A program made the translations under genes and the position numbers. A stretch of DNA of 64,000 bases, from contig OY730477.1 in NCBI GenBank assembly GCA_963422745.1, positions 2,480,001 to 2,544,000 of the forward strand. Direction: 5' to 3'. Shown piece by piece: positions 35,531 to 43,895 of this stretch. The stretch comes from G963422745 sp963422745. Lineage in GTDB: Bacteria > Actinomycetota > Acidimicrobiia > Acidimicrobiales > Aldehydirespiratoraceae. Within the stretch, counting starts at the first letter, position 1. Every line of letters begins with the position of its first letter. The notes beneath the pieces are model-generated. The model ran no database searches. It was given only the letters and a program-made list of their open reading frames with translations, and was not told the DNA's origin.

Positions 35531-36501
35531 GCTCGGCCTCCCGGGCCTAGTTGCTGCTGGAGTTCCTCGAGCACCTCATAGGTGGGAAGAACCGAGGCGA
35601 CGCCGGCCACGGGTTCGCGACCTTCGGTGATGGCGGCGATGAAATCGCGGTCCTGGAGTTCGATGCCGTTCATTGACACATCAACCTTCGAGACGTCGAT
35701 CGCCTGCTCGAAGCCATCGAACAGATCGTCGTAGCGGGCGATGTAGGTGCCGCTGTCGCCGATGTAGCGGAAGAAAGTGCCGAACGGACCCTCGTTGTTG
35801 AACGACAAAGCGAGCGTGCAGAGCTGGTCCGCCTCGGTCTTGAGCTGGATCGACATGTCCATCGCTATCCCCAGCTCGGGGTGGAAAGGACCTTGCATCG
35901 CATGTGCCTCCGCTATCGGTGACCCCGTCTGGTAGGCGAACAGGTCGACGGTGTGCGCGGCGTGGTGCCACAGGAGGTGGTCGGTCCAGCTGCGCGGCTC
36001 ACCGAGAGCGTTGGTGTTGGTGCGCCGAAAGAAGAAGGTCTGCACGTCCATGTGCCCGATCGTGTACTTCCCGTCGATGATGCGCTTGCGTAGCCATTGG
36101 TGAGACGGGTTGAAGCGGCGGGTGTGACCGCACACAGCGACTCTGCCGGACCGCTTCTGCGCCTCGACCACGGCCCGCCCGTCAGCGAGATTGTCACACA
36201 AAGGGATCTCGACCGCAACGTGCTTGCCAGCGTCGAGGCAGGCCATTGCCTGTTCCGCATGCACCTGAGTGGGCGTAGCGAGCACGACCGCGTCAACGTC
36301 TTCGTGTGCGAGCACCGCATCCAAGCTGGTCTCAACCCGCTGGATGCCTCGCTCCCCCGCGACCTTGCATGCCACAGCCTCAACCGGATCAGCGATCAGC
36401 ACCACCGCCGCCTCGCGAATCAGAGTCAACGCATCAAGGTGCTTATTCCCAAACGCGCCGACGCCGATCACCGCTACCTTCACGGTGTCTACGTTGGTCA
36501 T
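35527..36501 (-). CDS. ligC: 4-carboxy-2-hydroxymuconate-6-semialdehyde dehydrogenase
   Basis: Oxidises the ring-cleavage product (as its hemiacetal) to 2-pyrone-4,6-dicarboxylate using NADP+. 324 residues, GFO/IDH/MocA fold: Rossmann 'VKVAVIGVGAFGNKHLDAL', 'DAVVLATPTQVHAEQAMACLDAGKHVAVEIPLCDN' (E-K-P replaced by E-I-P as in LigC), and 'WTDHLLWHHAAHTVDLFAY' with the active-site His pair. I start at ATG 36501 because GAGGTGGAG lies directly upstream; the in-frame start at 36579 lies within the operator region. First gene of the leftward operon. Confidence 0.92.
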   Translation of the reverse strand: MTNVDTVKVAVIGVGAFGNKHLDALTLIREAAVVLIADPVEAVACKVAGERGIQRVETSLDAVLAHEDVDAVVLATPTQVHAEQAMACLDAGKHVAVEIPLCDNLADGRAVVEAQKRSGRVAVCGHTRRFNPSHQWLRKRIIDGKYTIGHMDVQTFFFRRTNTNALGEPRSWTDHLLWHHAAHTVDLFAYQTGSPIAEAHAMQGPFHPELGIAMDMSIQLKTEADQLCTLALSFNNEGPFGTFFRYIGDSGTYIARYDDLFDGFEQAIDVSKVDVSMNGIELQDRDFIAAITEGREPVAGVASVLPTYEVLEELQQQLGPGGRA

Positions 36502-36582
36502 CTCCACCTCTTGAGTCTCCACCTCTGTAGTCGGACCTCTGCTCAACGACCGCAGCGCTGGTCGCGCCATAGTCGCCATTTC

Positions 36583-36631
36583 TTGTTGACATTCAGGACA
36601 ATTGACCGGCTAAGGTCCGATTGTCAACAAT
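36583..36631. promoter_or_regulatory. Two GntR-type operator sites between ligC and pobA
   Basis: ATTGT-CA-ACAAT at 36620-36631 is a perfect 5+5 inverted repeat with a 2-base spacer; a weaker copy TTGT-TG-ACAT lies at 36583-36592. They sit between the divergent ligCJK and pobA-ligAB operons. The same motif occurs upstream of the GntR gene at 48042. Confidence 0.6.
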
Positions 36632-36700
36632 CCTGTATCCATTCTGGCATGGAACGCGCCAAAATGCCCAGCGGCTGTCCGGTATTCGGGAGGGGACAAC

Positions 36701-37927
36701 ATGCCCGAGACCCGTGTCGCCATCATCGGCGCTGGCCCTGCTGGCATGCTCCTTTCGCATCTTCTCGCCGATGCCGGTGTCGACAACATCGTGCTCGAAC
36801 GCCGGAGCCGCCGACACGTGCTCGGCCGCATCCGTGCGGGCGTACTGGAATGGGGCACGGTCGAGACCCTGCGCGAGGCCGGCCTCGGGACCCGGATGGA
36901 CGTCGAGGGCCGAGTCCATGACACGATCAACGTCGCCTGGCGTGGCAACATCGCCTGGCGTGGTGCCGAGACCTCGCGTGACGCCGAGACTTGGCGTGGC
37001 ACGGAGATCCTGAGCATCGACACCGGCGCGCTCGTAGGCAAGCAGATGATGGCCTACGGGCAGACACGCATTCAACAGGATCTGTACGCCGCGGCCGACG
37101 CCCGAGGTGCCACCGTATTCTTCGAGGCCGAAGATGTCCGGCTCCACGACATCGAGACCGACCATCCCTGGGTCGGTTTCGATGCGGGTGGAGGCATCGA
37201 GAGAATCACCTGTGACTACATAGCCGGCTGCGACGGCTTTCACGGGGTGAGCCGCAACACCATCCCCGAATCGGCACGCACCGAATACGAGAAGGTCTAC
37301 CCATTCGGGTGGCTCGGGATCCTCTCGCAGACACCGCCGCTGGACATGTTGCTCTACTCCAACCATGAGCGAGGGTTCGCGCTGTGCTCGATGCGCAACC
37401 CGATGCTCAGCCGCTACTACGTGCAGGCGCCTCTCGGCGACAGCGTCGACGACTGGTCAGACGACCGTTTCTGGAGCGAGCTGCTCGCCCGGATCCCGGA
37501 CAGCCAGTCCGATCGGATCGTGACGGGGCCGTCCATCGAGAAGTCACTGGCGCCGCTGCGCAGCTACGTGAGCGAGCCGATGCGATGGGGCAGCCTGTTC
37601 CTCGCAGGTGACGCGGCGCACATCGTTCCGCCGACCGGAGCGAAGGGCCTCAATCTCGCGGTCTCCGACGTGCGCTACCTGGCGCGTGCGTTGATCTCCC
37701 ATTACGACGGCGACGACAGCTACCTCGACGGTTACTCTGCCATGGCACTGCGCCGGGTCTGGTACGCCGTTCGCTTCAGTTGCTGGTTGACCGCGCTGCT
37801 GCACCGCTTCGAGGACCGGACCGCGTTCGACCGGCGTGCACAGCAACAGGAGCTGGCCTATCTGGCGTCCTCGCAAAGCGCTCAGCGTTCGCTGGCCGAG
37901 CAGTACGTCGGCCTTCCCTACGAATAG
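36701..37927 (+). CDS. pobA: 4-hydroxybenzoate 3-monooxygenase
   Basis: FAD/NADPH enzyme converting 4-hydroxybenzoate to protocatechuate. 408 residues (usual ~390). Motifs: FAD-binding 'VAIIGAGPAGMLLSHLL', 'GRIRAGVLEWGTVETL' (typical of PobA), 'ADYIAGCDGFHGVSR'-type DG motif and 'LFLAGDAAHIVPPTGAKGLNLAVSDV' (GD motif). Residues 77-100 are an in-frame four-fold 18-bp repeat that replaces and lengthens the normal strand near 'FDG..H.I'. The start ATG 36701 has GGGAGGGG upstream. First gene of the rightward pobA-ligA-ligB operon. Confidence 0.94.
   Translation: MPETRVAIIGAGPAGMLLSHLLADAGVDNIVLERRSRRHVLGRIRAGVLEWGTVETLREAGLGTRMDVEGRVHDTINVAWRGNIAWRGAETSRDAETWRGTEILSIDTGALVGKQMMAYGQTRIQQDLYAAADARGATVFFEAEDVRLHDIETDHPWVGFDAGGGIERITCDYIAGCDGFHGVSRNTIPESARTEYEKVYPFGWLGILSQTPPLDMLLYSNHERGFALCSMRNPMLSRYYVQAPLGDSVDDWSDDRFWSELLARIPDSQSDRIVTGPSIEKSLAPLRSYVSEPMRWGSLFLAGDAAHIVPPTGAKGLNLAVSDVRYLARALISHYDGDDSYLDGYSAMALRRVWYAVRFSCWLTALLHRFEDRTAFDRRAQQQELAYLASSQSAQRSLAEQYVGLPYE
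36929..37000 (+). repeat. Four degenerate 18-bp tandem units inside pobA
   Basis: Units at 36929, 36947, 36965 and 36983, each 18 bp and in frame, encoding six-residue blocks NVAWRG, NIAWRG, AETSRD and AETWRG. The shared core is 'GGCGTGG'. It explains the extra length of PobA. Confidence 0.8.
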
Positions 37928-37962
37928 ACAATCCGAGAGAACACGAAAGAGGCAACATCATC

Positions 37963-38376
37963 ATGGGACTCGACAAGCCGTACCTCGACATCCCCGGGAC
38001 CACGATCTTCGACGCCGACCAGGCGCGCAAGGGATACCACCTCAACCAGTTCGCCATGTCGCTTAGGTATGCCGATAACCGGGACCGGTTCTGCACCAAC
38101 GAGCGGGCGTATCTCGATGAGTGGGATATGACCGAGGATCAAAAGCAAGCGGTGATCGACCGTGACTTCAACCTCATCATCGAGCTGGGCGGCAACATCT
38201 ATTACGTCGCCAAGATCGGGGCGACCGACGGCCAGTCCTACGTCGAGATTGTGAGCTCCATGACCGAGAACGACGCCGCGGGCCACCAGGCAATGATGGT
38301 CGCAGGGGGACGATCACCCGACGGCAACCGCTACCTGCATGAATGGGAATCGCGTGACCAAAAGGGCGGTTTGTGA
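37963..38376 (+). CDS. ligA: Protocatechuate 4,5-dioxygenase, alpha (small) subunit
   Basis: 137 residues, LigA fold: 'PGTTIFDADQARKGYHLNQFAMSL' followed by 'FCTNERAYLDEWDMTEDQKQAVIDRDFNLIIELGGNIYYVAKIGATDGQSY'. It covers the active site of the beta subunit in the heterotetramer. Start ATG 37963 has AAAGAGG upstream. It overlaps ligB at TGATG. Unfused alpha and beta genes as in Sphingobium. Confidence 0.94.
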   Translation: MGLDKPYLDIPGTTIFDADQARKGYHLNQFAMSLRYADNRDRFCTNERAYLDEWDMTEDQKQAVIDRDFNLIIELGGNIYYVAKIGATDGQSYVEIVSSMTENDAAGHQAMMVAGGRSPDGNRYLHEWESRDQKGGL

Positions 38377-39248
38377 TGGCCCGCATCACTGCCAGCCTGT
38401 ACATGTCGCACGTGCCAGCCATCGGCGCTGCGGTGGACAAGGGCTTGACCACCGAGCCCTACTGGCAGCCACTGTTCGAAGGCTTCAGACCGGCACGGGA
38501 TTGGATTGCCGACAATCCTCCGGATGTGGTCATCTTGGTCTACAACGACCACGGCAACGCGTTCAGTTTCGAACTTATCCCCACGTTCGCGTTGGGCACA
38601 GGTTCCAGCTATCAGCCAGCCGACGAAGGTTGGGGCCGCCGCCCGGTGCCGACCATAGTGGGACATCCCGAATTGGCAGCCCACATAGCACACTCGGTCA
38701 TCCTTGATGAATTCGACCTCACCCTTGTCAACGAGATGCCCGTCGACCACGGATGCACGGTGCCGTTGTCGATCATGTTCGACCAGCCCAAAAGTTGGCC
38801 CTGCGCGGTGGTCCCTCTGGTAGTCAACGTGGTGCAGTACCCCGTTCCTACTGGTCACCGGTGCCTAGCGCTTGGTCAGGCCATCCGACGGGCAGTCGAA
38901 TCCTTTGACGACGACCTGAAGGTGCAGATCTGGGGCACCGGTGGAATGAGTCACCAGCTCCAGGGGCGTCGGGCCGGGCTGATCAACCAGCCCTGGGACC
39001 ACGAATGGTTCGAGCGCATGATCGCAGATCCCGCCGGTCTTGGCGAGATGCCGCACGTTGACTACGTGCGCGAGGCTGGGTCCGAGGGCATTGAGTTGGT
39101 CATGTGGCTGATCGCTCGTGGCGCGATGGCAGACATGGCTGGCGGGCCCTCCCCTCACGAAGCGCACAGGTTCTACCACGTGCCCGCAAGCAACACAGCA
39201 GTCGGACAACTGATCCTTGAGGATGCTCCGTTCGCAATGGCCAGCTGA
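38376..39248 (+). CDS. ligB: Protocatechuate 4,5-dioxygenase, beta (catalytic) subunit
   Basis: 290-residue class III extradiol dioxygenase that opens protocatechuate between C4 and C5 using Fe(II). Metal ligands: His12 in 'YMSHVPAIGAA', His59 in 'YNDHGNAF', and a Glu near residue 240 ('AGSEGIELVMWLIARGAM'). 'PVDHGCTVPLSIMF' contains the catalytic His. ATG 38376 gives the family's exact N-terminus; a GTG one codon earlier is possible. With ligA it completes the ring-cleavage enzyme. Confidence 0.94.
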   Translation: MARITASLYMSHVPAIGAAVDKGLTTEPYWQPLFEGFRPARDWIADNPPDVVILVYNDHGNAFSFELIPTFALGTGSSYQPADEGWGRRPVPTIVGHPELAAHIAHSVILDEFDLTLVNEMPVDHGCTVPLSIMFDQPKSWPCAVVPLVVNVVQYPVPTGHRCLALGQAIRRAVESFDDDLKVQIWGTGGMSHQLQGRRAGLINQPWDHEWFERMIADPAGLGEMPHVDYVREAGSEGIELVMWLIARGAMADMAGGPSPHEAHRFYHVPASNTAVGQLILEDAPFAMAS

Positions 39249-39359
39249 CATAGTTGACGCCCTTTCATACTTGAAGCCCTTCGGCTCACGATGACGACCA
39301 CGCCATAAAGGCGGATCAACCTAGGCAGCACGCGGCTCGCGCCTAACCTGTCGTCAATC

Positions 39360-39370
39360 TTGTCAACAAT
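39360..39370. promoter_or_regulatory. GntR-type operator upstream of the SDR-galD-ligI genes
   Basis: TTGT-CA-ACAA-T matches 9 of 10 arm positions of ATTGT-NN-ACAAT, 61 bases before the SDR start. GTCAA recurs at 39352 and 39375 about one helical turn either side. Confidence 0.5.
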
Positions 39371-39430
39371 TCGCTGTCAATTGGCCGTGATGGCCGGTAG
39401 GCCTGGCATCGTGGTCGCAGGAGGCTGAGC

Positions 39431-40186
39431 GTGAAAATCGCAGAAAGCAACATCGTGGTCACCGGGGGTGCGTCCGGTATCGGCCGGGCACTGTGCGAAA
39501 GATTCGTGGCGCTCGGCGCGGCGAACGTGGTCGTCGCCGACATCAACGAAACCGCAGCGGCTGCGTCCGCAAGCGCAATCGGCGGCTCAAGCCAGCGCTG
39601 CGACGTCACCGACGAGGCATCGGTAAAGAGCCTGATATCAAACACCATCGACACGATCGGCCACATCGACTTGTTCTGTGCGAATGCTGGTGTCGGGGCC
39701 GGGGGTGACATCAACGTATCCGACGAGATGTGGGACATCTCGTGGCGGGTGAACGTCCTGGGGCCCGTGTATTGCGCGCGTCACGTCGTACCGCACATGC
39801 AGTCCCGTGGCGGGGGCGCCTTCGTTGTTACCGCCTCGTCGGCAGGCCTCACCACCGGACCCGTTTCGTTTAACTACGCCACAACCAAGCACGCCGCCCT
39901 AGGCGTCGCCGAGTGGATTGCCATCAACCACGGGCCCACAATCACGGTCAGCGCGATCTGTCCGACGATCGTTGATACCGCCATGGCAGCCGAGTTCGCT
40001 ACGACCATGACCAAACCGATGAGTGTCAACACGGTCGTGGACGCGGCAGTCAAAGGCATAACCGAAGGTAAGTTCTTGATAACACCAGCTCCGATGTCGC
40101 TTGACTTGTTCCGAGCGAAAGCCCAGGACTACGACGCATTTCTCACTCAGATGCAGCAGCGAGTCGACGCTCTCCGAGAGACTTGA
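39431..40186 (+). CDS. Short-chain dehydrogenase/reductase
   Basis: 251 residues, classical SDR: 'VVTGGASGIGRALCERF' (TGxxxGxG, residues 10-26), 'LFCANAGVGAGG' (NAG), catalytic Ser in 'VVTASSAGL' and YxxxK in 'YATTKHAAL'. The acidic residue after the second strand ('VVADIN') suggests NAD(H). It is first in an operon with galD and ligI but no SDR belongs to the core protocatechuate 4,5-pathway; it may feed a related aromatic alcohol or aldehyde into it. Confidence 0.85.
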   Translation: MKIAESNIVVTGGASGIGRALCERFVALGAANVVVADINETAAAASASAIGGSSQRCDVTDEASVKSLISNTIDTIGHIDLFCANAGVGAGGDINVSDEMWDISWRVNVLGPVYCARHVVPHMQSRGGGAFVVTASSAGLTTGPVSFNYATTKHAALGVAEWIAINHGPTITVSAICPTIVDTAMAAEFATTMTKPMSVNTVVDAAVKGITEGKFLITPAPMSLDLFRAKAQDYDAFLTQMQQRVDALRET

Positions 40187-40194
40187 GACTCACC

Positions 40195-41259
40195 ATGAAC
40201 GGAGTCCGCTGCATGGTCATGCGAGGGGGATCCTCAAAGGGCGCTTACTTTCTGCGCGACGATCTACCCACTGCGAGCGACGAGCGCGACGACCTTCTCC
40301 TACGGATAATGGGGTCACCCGATGCCCGCCAGATTGACGGTATAGGCGGTGCCCATCCTCTGACGTCAAAGGTCGCCGTCGTAGCGCGCTCAGCCTTCGC
40401 CGACCTTGACTACCTCTTCTTGCAGGTATCGGTTGACAAAGCCCACGTGAGCGACCGACAGAACTGCGGCAACATCCTCGCCGGAGTTGCTCCGTTCGCT
40501 ATCGAACGCGGGCTCATCAACGTCGACCTTGCGGCCACGGAGGCCACACTGAGCATCCACATGGTGAACACCGGCTCGATTGCAACCGCCTCGTTGCCGC
40601 TCGCCGCTGGCGCACCGGTATATGACGGCGACACTGCTATCTCGGGGGTTCCGGGGGCAGCCGCCGCCATAAGACTCGACTTCACCGACATCGCGGGAGC
40701 ATCAACCGGGGCGCTTCTTCCTACCGGTCGCACTCGCGACAAAATCGCTGGGGTTGATTGCACGCTGATCGATAACGGCATGCCCGTCGTCGTTATGCGC
40801 GCAGATGCTGTGGGGATCACCGGCTACGAATCCTGCGACGACCTCGACGCCAACGGATCGCTGCGTTCCGCACTTGATCACATACGCCTCCAAGCTGGCC
40901 ACCTGATGAACCTGGGGGACGTCGTTGGCACTACCGTGCCGAAACTCACCCTGGTCGCTCCCCCGCAAGCTGGCGGCCATATCTGCACTCGGACGTTCAT
41001 TCCCCACCGATGCCATGACGCCATTGGTGTTCTGGGCGCGGTCTCGGTCGCAACCGCGGCTTTGCTTTCGGATTCACCGGCGCATGAGGTCATGGTGGGC
41101 CACCAAGGCGAACGGCTAATCCTTGAGCACCCGACTGGGCACTTCGAGACTGCCTTATCGGTGACCGAAGTCGGTGATCGTGTCGTCGTGCGGCGAGCCG
41201 GGATAGTACGTAGCGCCCGCAAGCTGATGGACGGCACTGTTTTTCCTCGGGGTTACTGA
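40195..41259 (+). CDS. galD: 4-oxalomesaconate tautomerase (PrpF family)
   Basis: Converts tautomers of 4-oxalomesaconate for the hydratase (GalD/LigU). 354 residues of the PrpF/diaminopimelate-epimerase fold: 'VRCMVMRGGSSKGAYF' at the N-terminus, 'DRQNCGNILAGVAPFAIE' (catalytic Cys), 'CTLIDNGMPVVVMRA' and 'PHRCHDAIGVLGAVS'. I use ATG 40195 rather than the TTG at 40183, since homologues begin 'M...VRCMVMRGG'. Lies 8 bases after the SDR stop. Confidence 0.9.
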   Translation: MNGVRCMVMRGGSSKGAYFLRDDLPTASDERDDLLLRIMGSPDARQIDGIGGAHPLTSKVAVVARSAFADLDYLFLQVSVDKAHVSDRQNCGNILAGVAPFAIERGLINVDLAATEATLSIHMVNTGSIATASLPLAAGAPVYDGDTAISGVPGAAAAIRLDFTDIAGASTGALLPTGRTRDKIAGVDCTLIDNGMPVVVMRADAVGITGYESCDDLDANGSLRSALDHIRLQAGHLMNLGDVVGTTVPKLTLVAPPQAGGHICTRTFIPHRCHDAIGVLGAVSVATAALLSDSPAHEVMVGHQGERLILEHPTGHFETALSVTEVGDRVVVRRAGIVRSARKLMDGTVFPRGY

Positions 41260-41271
41260 AAGAACTCAGAC

Positions 41272-42180
41272 GTGGCGAACAAGAACCCGCAACACGACGG
41301 ACCGGTCGAGCCAACGATCCCCGGGCCGATCCCCGACCCATCGCAGCCGACCGCGTTCACACCACCACCGTTGGCATGCGATGCCCATTGCCATGTGTTC
41401 GGTCCCGCGGCACTCTTCGCGTTCTCGCCCACTCGGACCTATACCCCGCCCGATTCTGGCATTGACGACTTTCAGCGCCTCCAGCAGCGGCTCGGGTTCA
41501 GCCGAGCCGTGTTCGTCCAGGCCAGCTGTCACGGCACCGACAACACCGCCATGATTGACGCCATCGGGCGCGGCGCGGGCTCCTACGCGGGGGTAGCGAT
41601 GGTTGACGACAGCTTCAGCGACGCCGACCTTGCATATCTACACGACAACCGCATACGAGGGATCCGCTTCAACTTCGTGGCCCATCTCGGCGGGGCACCC
41701 GACCTCGATCGGTTCTGGCGGCTGGTGCGACGGGTGGAACCATTGGGCTGGCATGTCGTGCTGCACTTTGACGCCACAGACCTACCCACCTACAGCGATC
41801 TTCTTGACGCCATGCCGGTGCCCTATGTCATCGACCATATGGCCCGCGTCCCTGCCGCTGACGGCGTTCAACAGGAGCCATTCCAACAGCTCCTGCAACT
41901 ACACGCCGACGATGAGATGTGCTGGGTCAAGATCTCCTGCGCCGAGCGCCTCACCGAAGGCAAGGCGCCGCCCTATAACGACGTCATCCCGTTCGCTCAG
42001 GCGCTCGTTGCGACTGCACCGGACCGGGTCCTTTGGGGCACCGATTGGCCGCACCCCAACATGTCCGTCATGCCCGACGAAGGAGAACTCGTCAACCTGT
42101 TGGCGGCCTTCGTTCCCGACGCAGCGATCAGGACCCAGATCCTCGTCGACAACCCGCAACAGCTCTACGACTTCGACTGA
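41272..42180 (+). CDS. ligI: 2-pyrone-4,6-dicarboxylate hydrolase
   Basis: Hydrolyses the lactone made by LigC to 4-oxalomesaconate. 302 residues, amidohydrolase superfamily: 'CDAHCHVFGPAALFAFSPTRTYTPPDSGIDDF' (H-x-H), 'RGIRFNFVAHLGG' (substrate Arg), 'VIDHMARVPAADG' and 'RVLWGTDWPHPNM' (catalytic Asp in G-T-D-W-P-H). N-terminal extension of about 35 Pro-rich residues. Last gene of its operon; a gene-fragment repeat begins 28 bases after the stop. Confidence 0.93.
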   Translation: MANKNPQHDGPVEPTIPGPIPDPSQPTAFTPPPLACDAHCHVFGPAALFAFSPTRTYTPPDSGIDDFQRLQQRLGFSRAVFVQASCHGTDNTAMIDAIGRGAGSYAGVAMVDDSFSDADLAYLHDNRIRGIRFNFVAHLGGAPDLDRFWRLVRRVEPLGWHVVLHFDATDLPTYSDLLDAMPVPYVIDHMARVPAADGVQQEPFQQLLQLHADDEMCWVKISCAERLTEGKAPPYNDVIPFAQALVATAPDRVLWGTDWPHPNMSVMPDEGELVNLLAAFVPDAAIRTQILVDNPQQLYDFD

Positions 42181-42207
42181 CCGCTCAAACTGTAGAGCCC
42201 AGAGTGT

Positions 42208-42689
42208 CCCTGCTGGGTGGTGACGTGCACGGTGAAGGCGTGGAGGCCCCGAGAGACGACATGGATTGCTTCCCAGGGCTCGACGATGCCGCTTGGTTCG
42301 CCGATCACCATCGCCTCGGATTGCAACACGCCAGTCAGTGACAAGGACACCGACCCGTGCTTGGCGCCCGCCTCCTCATCAGCGGTCGAGACCAACTCGA
42401 CACGACCGTGGTCAGCCTCAGCGAGCCAGCTGGTCGCGGCCACCCAAGCCGAACGAAAGATCGTGGCTAGGGGCGGTCCCGACCCGAAACGTCAAGAAAG
42501 AGCCCTTCGCGGGCACTACGGGTGCGAGAGCGCTGTCGTCCAGCCTCTCGCGCCGCCCATGAGAGCAAGGGCGGCCACAGGGTATTCGAGATCGTTCCAA
42601 CCGGGCCCCGCTACTACGTCGTCGGCGAGTTCAGCAGCACTCGTCGCAGAAACAGGGGGCGTGGGCAACCGCGTCATGCAGTTCGTTAG
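42208..42689. repeat. Direct repeat copy 1 (~480 bp, gene fragments)
   Basis: About 480 bp, ~95% identical by eye to 45019-45503, same orientation. On the minus strand it carries the end of an IMP-cyclohydrolase-like gene (about 42560-42689) and then a piece of an M20 peptidase ('LVSTADEEAGAKHGSV', 'VIGEPSGIVEPWEAIHVVSRG', 'HVTTQQGHSG'). Nothing here is intact. The two copies bracket the AbiE-type pair. Confidence 0.85.
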
Positions 42690-42710
42690 CAGTCGGGCGT
42701 GGGCGTCGAC

Positions 42711-43895
42711 CTAGAACTCGACGAAGTATCGAGGCGTGAACTTCTCAGGTTCGATGCGGACGCCAGCGATGCGGTCGGCACGGTAGCTGCGTACTTCGCC
42801 GTGGTCGTTTAGCACCATGACGAGGAGGTTCCCTGCTCGCGAGTACCGCAGCGAGTAGGGCTCGACCATCCGAGGCCCGACGCGTCCGCGTGCCGGGTGG
42901 TAGTCGATTGTGACCCTTAGTCGGTTCGCTCCGGCGAAGCGGATCAGCTCGATCGGGAAGGTCTCGCGCCATGAGGTCATGTGGCGGGCGGGCCGCCAGT
43001 CCGTGACGGGCTCCCTCGATTGAATCTCGGCGAGCGGGGCGGCGGGCAACGCGCCCTCGAGCCAGGTGAACACGTCGTCGAGCTGTGACCAGAAGTCCTC
43101 GAACTGCGGCAAGAACGGCAGCTGGTGGCCGAGCATGTTCGCCCACTCGGTCTCGATCTCGCTCCGGAAAGGCGTAGCTTGTATCGACTCGAGCGTCGGT
43201 GTCTCGATCGCGGCGTGCGCGCACTTCGCCTCGAGCACTGCTACTACGTCTGGCACGCGACCGATGAGGCCTGGATGACGGTGTGTGTGGACGACGTCGT
43301 ACAGGTCGCGAGGTCGACATCGCTCAGCAAGCGCTCTGATCTTCTCGCCGAGAAGCTCAGGGAGCGAGTAACACACCACGTCCGCGAGCACGGCCGTGTT
43401 GGATCTACCAGGCGCATCGCTGAACGGGTGAAGCACCGGTCGCTGTTCAAGATCTCGAACGAGCACCTCGTCGGCCGTGAGGTCGAGTTTGACCTTCGGC
43501 GGTGTCGGGGACCCGAGTGGTCCGATGTAAGCGAGCCGGCCCTCGATGGTTGGTTGGCCTCGCTTGTTCGTGCGCTGCCGAAACGCTTTATCGTCGACGA
43601 TCAGTCGAAGTCCGCATTCGTTGTCGAGCCACTCGGCGATCTCTGTGAAGACGGTCATCAGGTGATCGATATCGAGATCGCCTTCGGCCACGGTGAAGTC
43701 AAGGTCCTCGGAGAATCGATAGGTCTCGAACCAGCACTTTCGCAGGCACGTCCCGCCCTTAAACGCCCATGGACGTGTGTGCTGATGCTGTGCGATTCCC
43801 GCGAGCAGCCATCCGAGGACGTAGTCCTTCTCGACCACATGGTGCGCGAGCTGCCACTCCCCTGCCAGGTTTGCGATCTCGCGGCTGGGGATCAT
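42711..43895 (-). CDS. AbiEii-family nucleotidyltransferase toxin with C-terminal WYL-like domain
   Basis: 394 residues. N-terminal DUF1814/AbiEii enzyme: 'VEKDYVLGWLLAGI', 'WAFKGGTCLRKCWFETYRFSEDLDFTVAEG' (KGG and S-E-D-L-D-F with catalytic acids), 'KVKLDLTADEVLV', and 'ELLGEKIRALAERCRPRDLYDVVHTHRH'. After about residue 300 a second segment ('LRVTIDYHPARGRVGPRMVEPYSLRYSRAGNLLVMVLNDHGEVRSYRADRIAGV') has the WYL pattern (strand, P-x-x-L, R-x-x-R-I), normally a ligand-sensing regulatory domain. AbiEii proteins of ~290 residues lack this. Overlaps the antitoxin gene by 4 bases. Confidence 0.85.
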   Translation of the reverse strand: MIPSREIANLAGEWQLAHHVVEKDYVLGWLLAGIAQHQHTRPWAFKGGTCLRKCWFETYRFSEDLDFTVAEGDLDIDHLMTVFTEIAEWLDNECGLRLIVDDKAFRQRTNKRGQPTIEGRLAYIGPLGSPTPPKVKLDLTADEVLVRDLEQRPVLHPFSDAPGRSNTAVLADVVCYSLPELLGEKIRALAERCRPRDLYDVVHTHRHPGLIGRVPDVVAVLEAKCAHAAIETPTLESIQATPFRSEIETEWANMLGHQLPFLPQFEDFWSQLDDVFTWLEGALPAAPLAEIQSREPVTDWRPARHMTSWRETFPIELIRFAGANRLRVTIDYHPARGRVGPRMVEPYSLRYSRAGNLLVMVLNDHGEVRSYRADRIAGVRIEPEKFTPRYFVEF

